The notes beneath the pieces are model-generated. The model was not told the DNA's origin, made no database searches, and worked only from the letters and a program-made list of their open reading frames with translations. Positions 50,678 through 53,758 of a DNA stretch of 53,758 nt are shown here, piece by piece. The stretch is from Aplysia californica (Eukaryota; Mollusca; Gastropoda; Aplysiida; Aplysiidae), in the NCBI RefSeq assembly GCF_000002075.1, contig NW_004797274.1, positions 50,921-104,678 on the forward strand. Direction: 5' to 3'. Numbering within the stretch: the first letter of the stretch is position 1; each line of letters starts with the position of its first letter. The position numbers were made by a program, and so were the translations under genes.

Positions 50678-50979
50678 ATGGGAGTGAAAAGGAAACGTAA
50701 AAATGTCACCAGCAACGAGTCGGGACAGAGGATATATCGAGTTCGCACTGACCACTGCAGGCAGACTCCGTCGCGACAGGACGCCTCTAAACAGGTATGC
50801 CTAGCGGCTTTTTGTTTTGCTTTAAGAGACGTGTGTATCACACTGCAATACGCCTTTTCCCGGTTATATTGTTTGATTCTGTGAGGGCACCCTCATAGCC
50901 CTAGACCCGAACCCCTTCCCCCCCTAACTAGGCCAATAGACTCGCAGCTGACAATCGTATGTATCTATTTATACATATG

Positions 50980-51067
<88 letters not shown>

Positions 51068-52921
51068 TACATACATACATACACACACCCACACACATAC
51101 ATACATACATACATACATACATACATACATACATACATACATACATACATACATACATACATACATACATACATACATACATACATACATACATACATAC
51201 ATACATACATACATACATACATGCATGTTATCATGTGTATGCGTTATTGAAAGAATAGGTATTAGTATCGACATTTATTTATTCATTTTTTAATTCTCTA
51301 GCTTGCTTGCAAAACCCAAGTCCTTGCAGACAAATTAATCGTTTAGTGCAAAATCTTTAAGGACAAAGTTCCATATTCCAGGGTTCTCAGTGATTTTCTC
51401 AATTAAAAAATAGGACCTGAAGCAAGCAGGACTAGCTGTTTGCACTCACCAGTGGGCCTACGGATCAAAAGATATTAACGGTTTGCTTTAATCAATAATG
51501 ATAATTTTCAGGATTTTGAAAAGGCCTACAAAATCCAGGTGCTTGTACCACGGGGCCACATGTCCATGTTTCAGAAGAAGGCAAGCAAGGAGCCAGATGT
51601 TGCAACCTATGTCGTCCAGCGGTGTCAGGAGAGCAATAGCAAAAGCAACAGCAACTCGTCCTCAAAAAGTCGTAATTTCATGAATTATACTATCTGCCCA
51701 AGGTGTTTGTGCAAGCATGCATCATTTCAGACGGGAGATCCTTCTGATTGCAACAGTTTGCAGCAGCAGTCAAAGCTGGCTCCATACAGCATGGCGTTTC
51801 CTTATTCACCACCCACACAAGTTCAGAATGCTGCCTGGAGTAACTTGGGGGCACCGGCAGAGCAGTGTCCCGCAATAACATGGGCGTCTTCGCAAAATCC
51901 ACCAGAGGGTACACTTGTACCCAGGAGCAGCACTGGTGCTTTTCAAAATCAGTCAATCGTGCCTTTTGGAGTGGCCTATACTGACCAGATATCCCCAGCC
52001 CCAGGTCCTCAGTTTCCTCAGCCTCCGGGTCTGAGTATAACGGGAAGCCAACAGTGGCCACACAGTACGGTGCAGGTACCAATAAATGAGCAGCCAGCTG
52101 GATCTTACGGTTACTATAGCTCCCAGCCTCAAGATAGCTTCCAGAAAGCCAGTACTGTTAGATTCTCTAACATTGTGGACACCACAGAGTACCCGAATGA
52201 ACTAGCCACCTCTGAGAACCATCAACAGTATGGAAGAAGTGGTTCATCCTGGGATTATGAAGACACTGGAAATTTCAGAGGGCCTTCATCAGCATACGAT
52301 AGTCAGAGTATTGGTGAGCAACCAGAGGCCCCTAAATATTCTGCGGGTCAAGGAAACACGAGAAACCAATCTTACAAACAAAGTTCTGTTATCTTTAGAA
52401 AATCTAGATCTACCACCACAAGAAACTGTCCTGCAAAATGTCCTCGCGATTCTAGAGTCACGCAGACTTCTTCGAGTTGCCAGACACACGACATACGTGA
52501 GGGAAAGATCTGTTCTGCTGAGAAATGTCCCCAAAGCCGAGAGCCCTCTTTGATTGAGAAACGTGGACGCTGCAAAACCCTTTGTGGCAAGGAAAGTAGT
52601 CGGTCTGCTCAAACTTCAGACATGGAGTTTTCTGTCGTACCCCAAACCAAGTGTCGTTCGGATTGCACAATGGCGTCACCAGAACATTGTCAGAACAGTG
52701 CAGATTTTTTCCAGGAAGAAAACCACTTTCTCTGCTTCATAGGCATGTGTATTTGGTGGACAGGTTTCGTAGCCGCCTATTTTGCAGTGTTTGGTTCACT
52801 TTTCTGGTTCGTCCATTTGAACCATATGGCTCGGGCCTCAGTTGCCTTCTGTGATGTATTCCTAGTTTTCTATATTATACTTGGCCAGCATGAATTACTC
52901 ATCTCATACATATTAAAATGA
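50678..52921 (+). CDS. Two-exon gene for an unrecognised membrane-type protein (508 aa)
   Basis: Exon 1 is 50678-50794 (39 codons, ATG with an in-frame TAA four codons upstream, CAG|GTATGC donor). Exon 2 is 51512-52921 (TTTCAG acceptor, phase 0, TGA stop). The 508-residue product begins MGVKRKRKNV (basic, NLS-like). Near residues 95-110 it has ICPRCLCKHASF. A long Q/P/S/Y-rich, probably disordered region follows (about 115-330). At about 345-436 there are repeated cysteine pairs (CPAKC, CSAEKC, CKTLC, CRSDC). At about 445-474 comes a strongly hydrophobic segment (IGMCIWW..FVAAYFAVFGSLFW) and at about 482-497 a second one. I know no family with this layout. An ATTAAA at 53075-53080 is a candidate poly(A) signal. 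The uninterrupted 1.4-kb exon and clean splice sites support a real gene; it could be lineage-specific. Confidence 0.75.
50983..51222 (+). repeat. (CA)n(CATA)n compound microsatellite
   Basis: CGCGCG, about 65 bp of CA, then about 35 ACAT units. Lies inside the single intron of the unrecognised gene. Confidence 0.95.
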
Positions 52922-53171
52922 TTACCCCCCTTCCAAAAAAACAAAAAACAAAAAGGGATATTTTAAAACCTGACAGAGCTGTTGGGGATTCTTCTTGCTG
53001 CATGTGTGTGTTTCTTTTTAAGTATGGCTTCAAGGAGCTTTATTTCTAGCTTCACACCTGTACATAAGTTTACAATTAAAATATTGATATTACAATTACA
53101 GAAACATGCTTTTACTCTTCATTTTAAAGGTTTGGATGTGAATCTGTGCTAAAATAGTTTGCCTTTTTTTA
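52922..53171 (+). other. 3' UTR of the unrecognised gene
   Basis: AT-rich stretch after the TGA at 52919-52921, with the poly(A) signal variant ATTAAA at 53075-53080. Ends where an interspersed repeat begins. Confidence 0.4.
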
Positions 53172-53345
53172 GTAGAGGTTTTACGGCGCTTGCAACTGCA
53201 TAAGGTCATATTATGAGAGCCAGAAGATCAGAGGTGTTACAAAAGAGTAACAAACATATCATAAAAAAAGAAGAATGGGAGATAAGAACGATAGATGTTT
53301 GATTGGAAAGAAGCAAACCACACCAGAGCACCCGCCAACCACCCT
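53172..53345 (+). repeat. Interspersed repeat family A, copy 4 (best preserved)
   Basis: TTTTACGGCGCTTGCAACTG, GGTGTTACAAAAGAGTAAC, GATAGATGTTTGATTGGAAA, and CACCAGAGCACCCGCCAACC. All conserved blocks are present in order. Confidence 0.65.
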
Positions 53346-53722
53346 CTATAGGGAATAGTTTACCTACAGAAGCTTAAAGGCACGATAAGTGAACAAATTA
53401 AAATTAATGACAACGATTATTGCAGACTAATGTTTTGCTTGCGTTAAAATATCTTGCGTGTTTTGTTATCATTAATATTGATGTTGTGCGTGCTTTGTTA
53501 TCAATCAACATTATAAAAATTGTGTGTGTTTTGATGTCGTCATTATCGGTGTTGTGCGTGTTTCATTATCGTCGTTACCGTTGTTGTGGAAGTATTGGGT
53601 TGTTCTTATCGTTGTTGTTCTTGTTCTTGTTTTAGTTGTTTGTTTTGTTTTTCGTATCGTTGTCATCGCTGTATCTTGTGCCAGCAGTTTTTGTATGTGA
53701 GAATGTATGCGAGCCTGGGCGG

Positions 53723-53730
<8 letters not shown>

Positions 53731-53758
<28 letters not shown>
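53731..53758 (+). repeat. (TC)n at the right scaffold end
   Basis: Pure TC to the last base, mirroring the GA run at the left end; both edges look like assembly stops at microsatellites. Confidence 0.9.

Noticed and set aside
51060-51222. Regular short-spaced repeats that might suggest a CRISPR-like array
   Set aside because: Pure (CATA)n microsatellite in a eukaryotic intron, with no spacers.
51512-51700. A separate short ORF starting at 51498 in another frame
   Set aside because: It overlaps the start of the large second exon of the unrecognised gene and ends early; the spliced phase-0 frame explains the region better.

Overview
This is animal nuclear DNA, AT-rich, with spliced genes, long introns, many SINE/LINE/MITE relics and very frequent microsatellites. 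It is most likely a lophotrochozoan and probably a gastropod mollusc; that is inferred from the repeat style (tRNA-headed SINEs with a 'GGGTACCTG' core, AGATCTAG-rich tracts, dense GA/CA/ACAT microsatellites) and from protein divergence to vertebrates, not from a marker gene. Both ends of the window run into GA/TC repeats and there is a 100-N gap at 17078-17177, so it looks like one whole short-read scaffold.

Region 1 (1-29.7 kb, minus strand) is CCDC93, the coiled-coil subunit of the CCC/Commander endosomal recycling complex. Seventeen coding exons (537 codons) can be placed with consistent splice phases; roughly the last 95 codons lie off the left edge. An almost identical second copy of exon 16 sits at the very left edge. 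Two further exon-like segments on the same strand (24.4 kb and 18.6 kb) do not belong to CCDC93 by alignment. The introns hold a decayed LINE split by a TIR element, several MITEs and SINEs, and most of the microsatellites.

Region 2 (29.7-30 kb) is a short divergent promoter interval. Region 3 (33.0-41.5 kb, plus strand) is a complete five-coding-exon INSIG gene (204 aa), the ER membrane sterol sensor that retains SCAP-SREBP and directs HMG-CoA reductase to degradation. INSIG and CCDC93 are head to head, as I recall INSIG2 and CCDC93 are on human chromosome 2. Both bear on cholesterol handling: INSIG on synthesis and SREBP processing, CCDC93 on recycling of the LDL receptor. Intron 1 of INSIG holds a 1.4-kb element with long terminal inverted repeats; intron 4 holds a young LINE 3' fragment with a clear target-site duplication.

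Region 4 (41.5-50.6 kb) is the INSIG 3' region followed by intergenic repeats. Region 5 (50.68-52.92 kb, plus strand) is a two-exon gene for a 508-residue protein I do not recognise: basic N-terminus, disordered Q/P/S-rich middle, cysteine-pair region and a hydrophobic membrane-type C-terminus. It is the best candidate here for something undescribed. No endogenous virus or LTR element, CRISPR array or stand-alone RNA gene was recognised.
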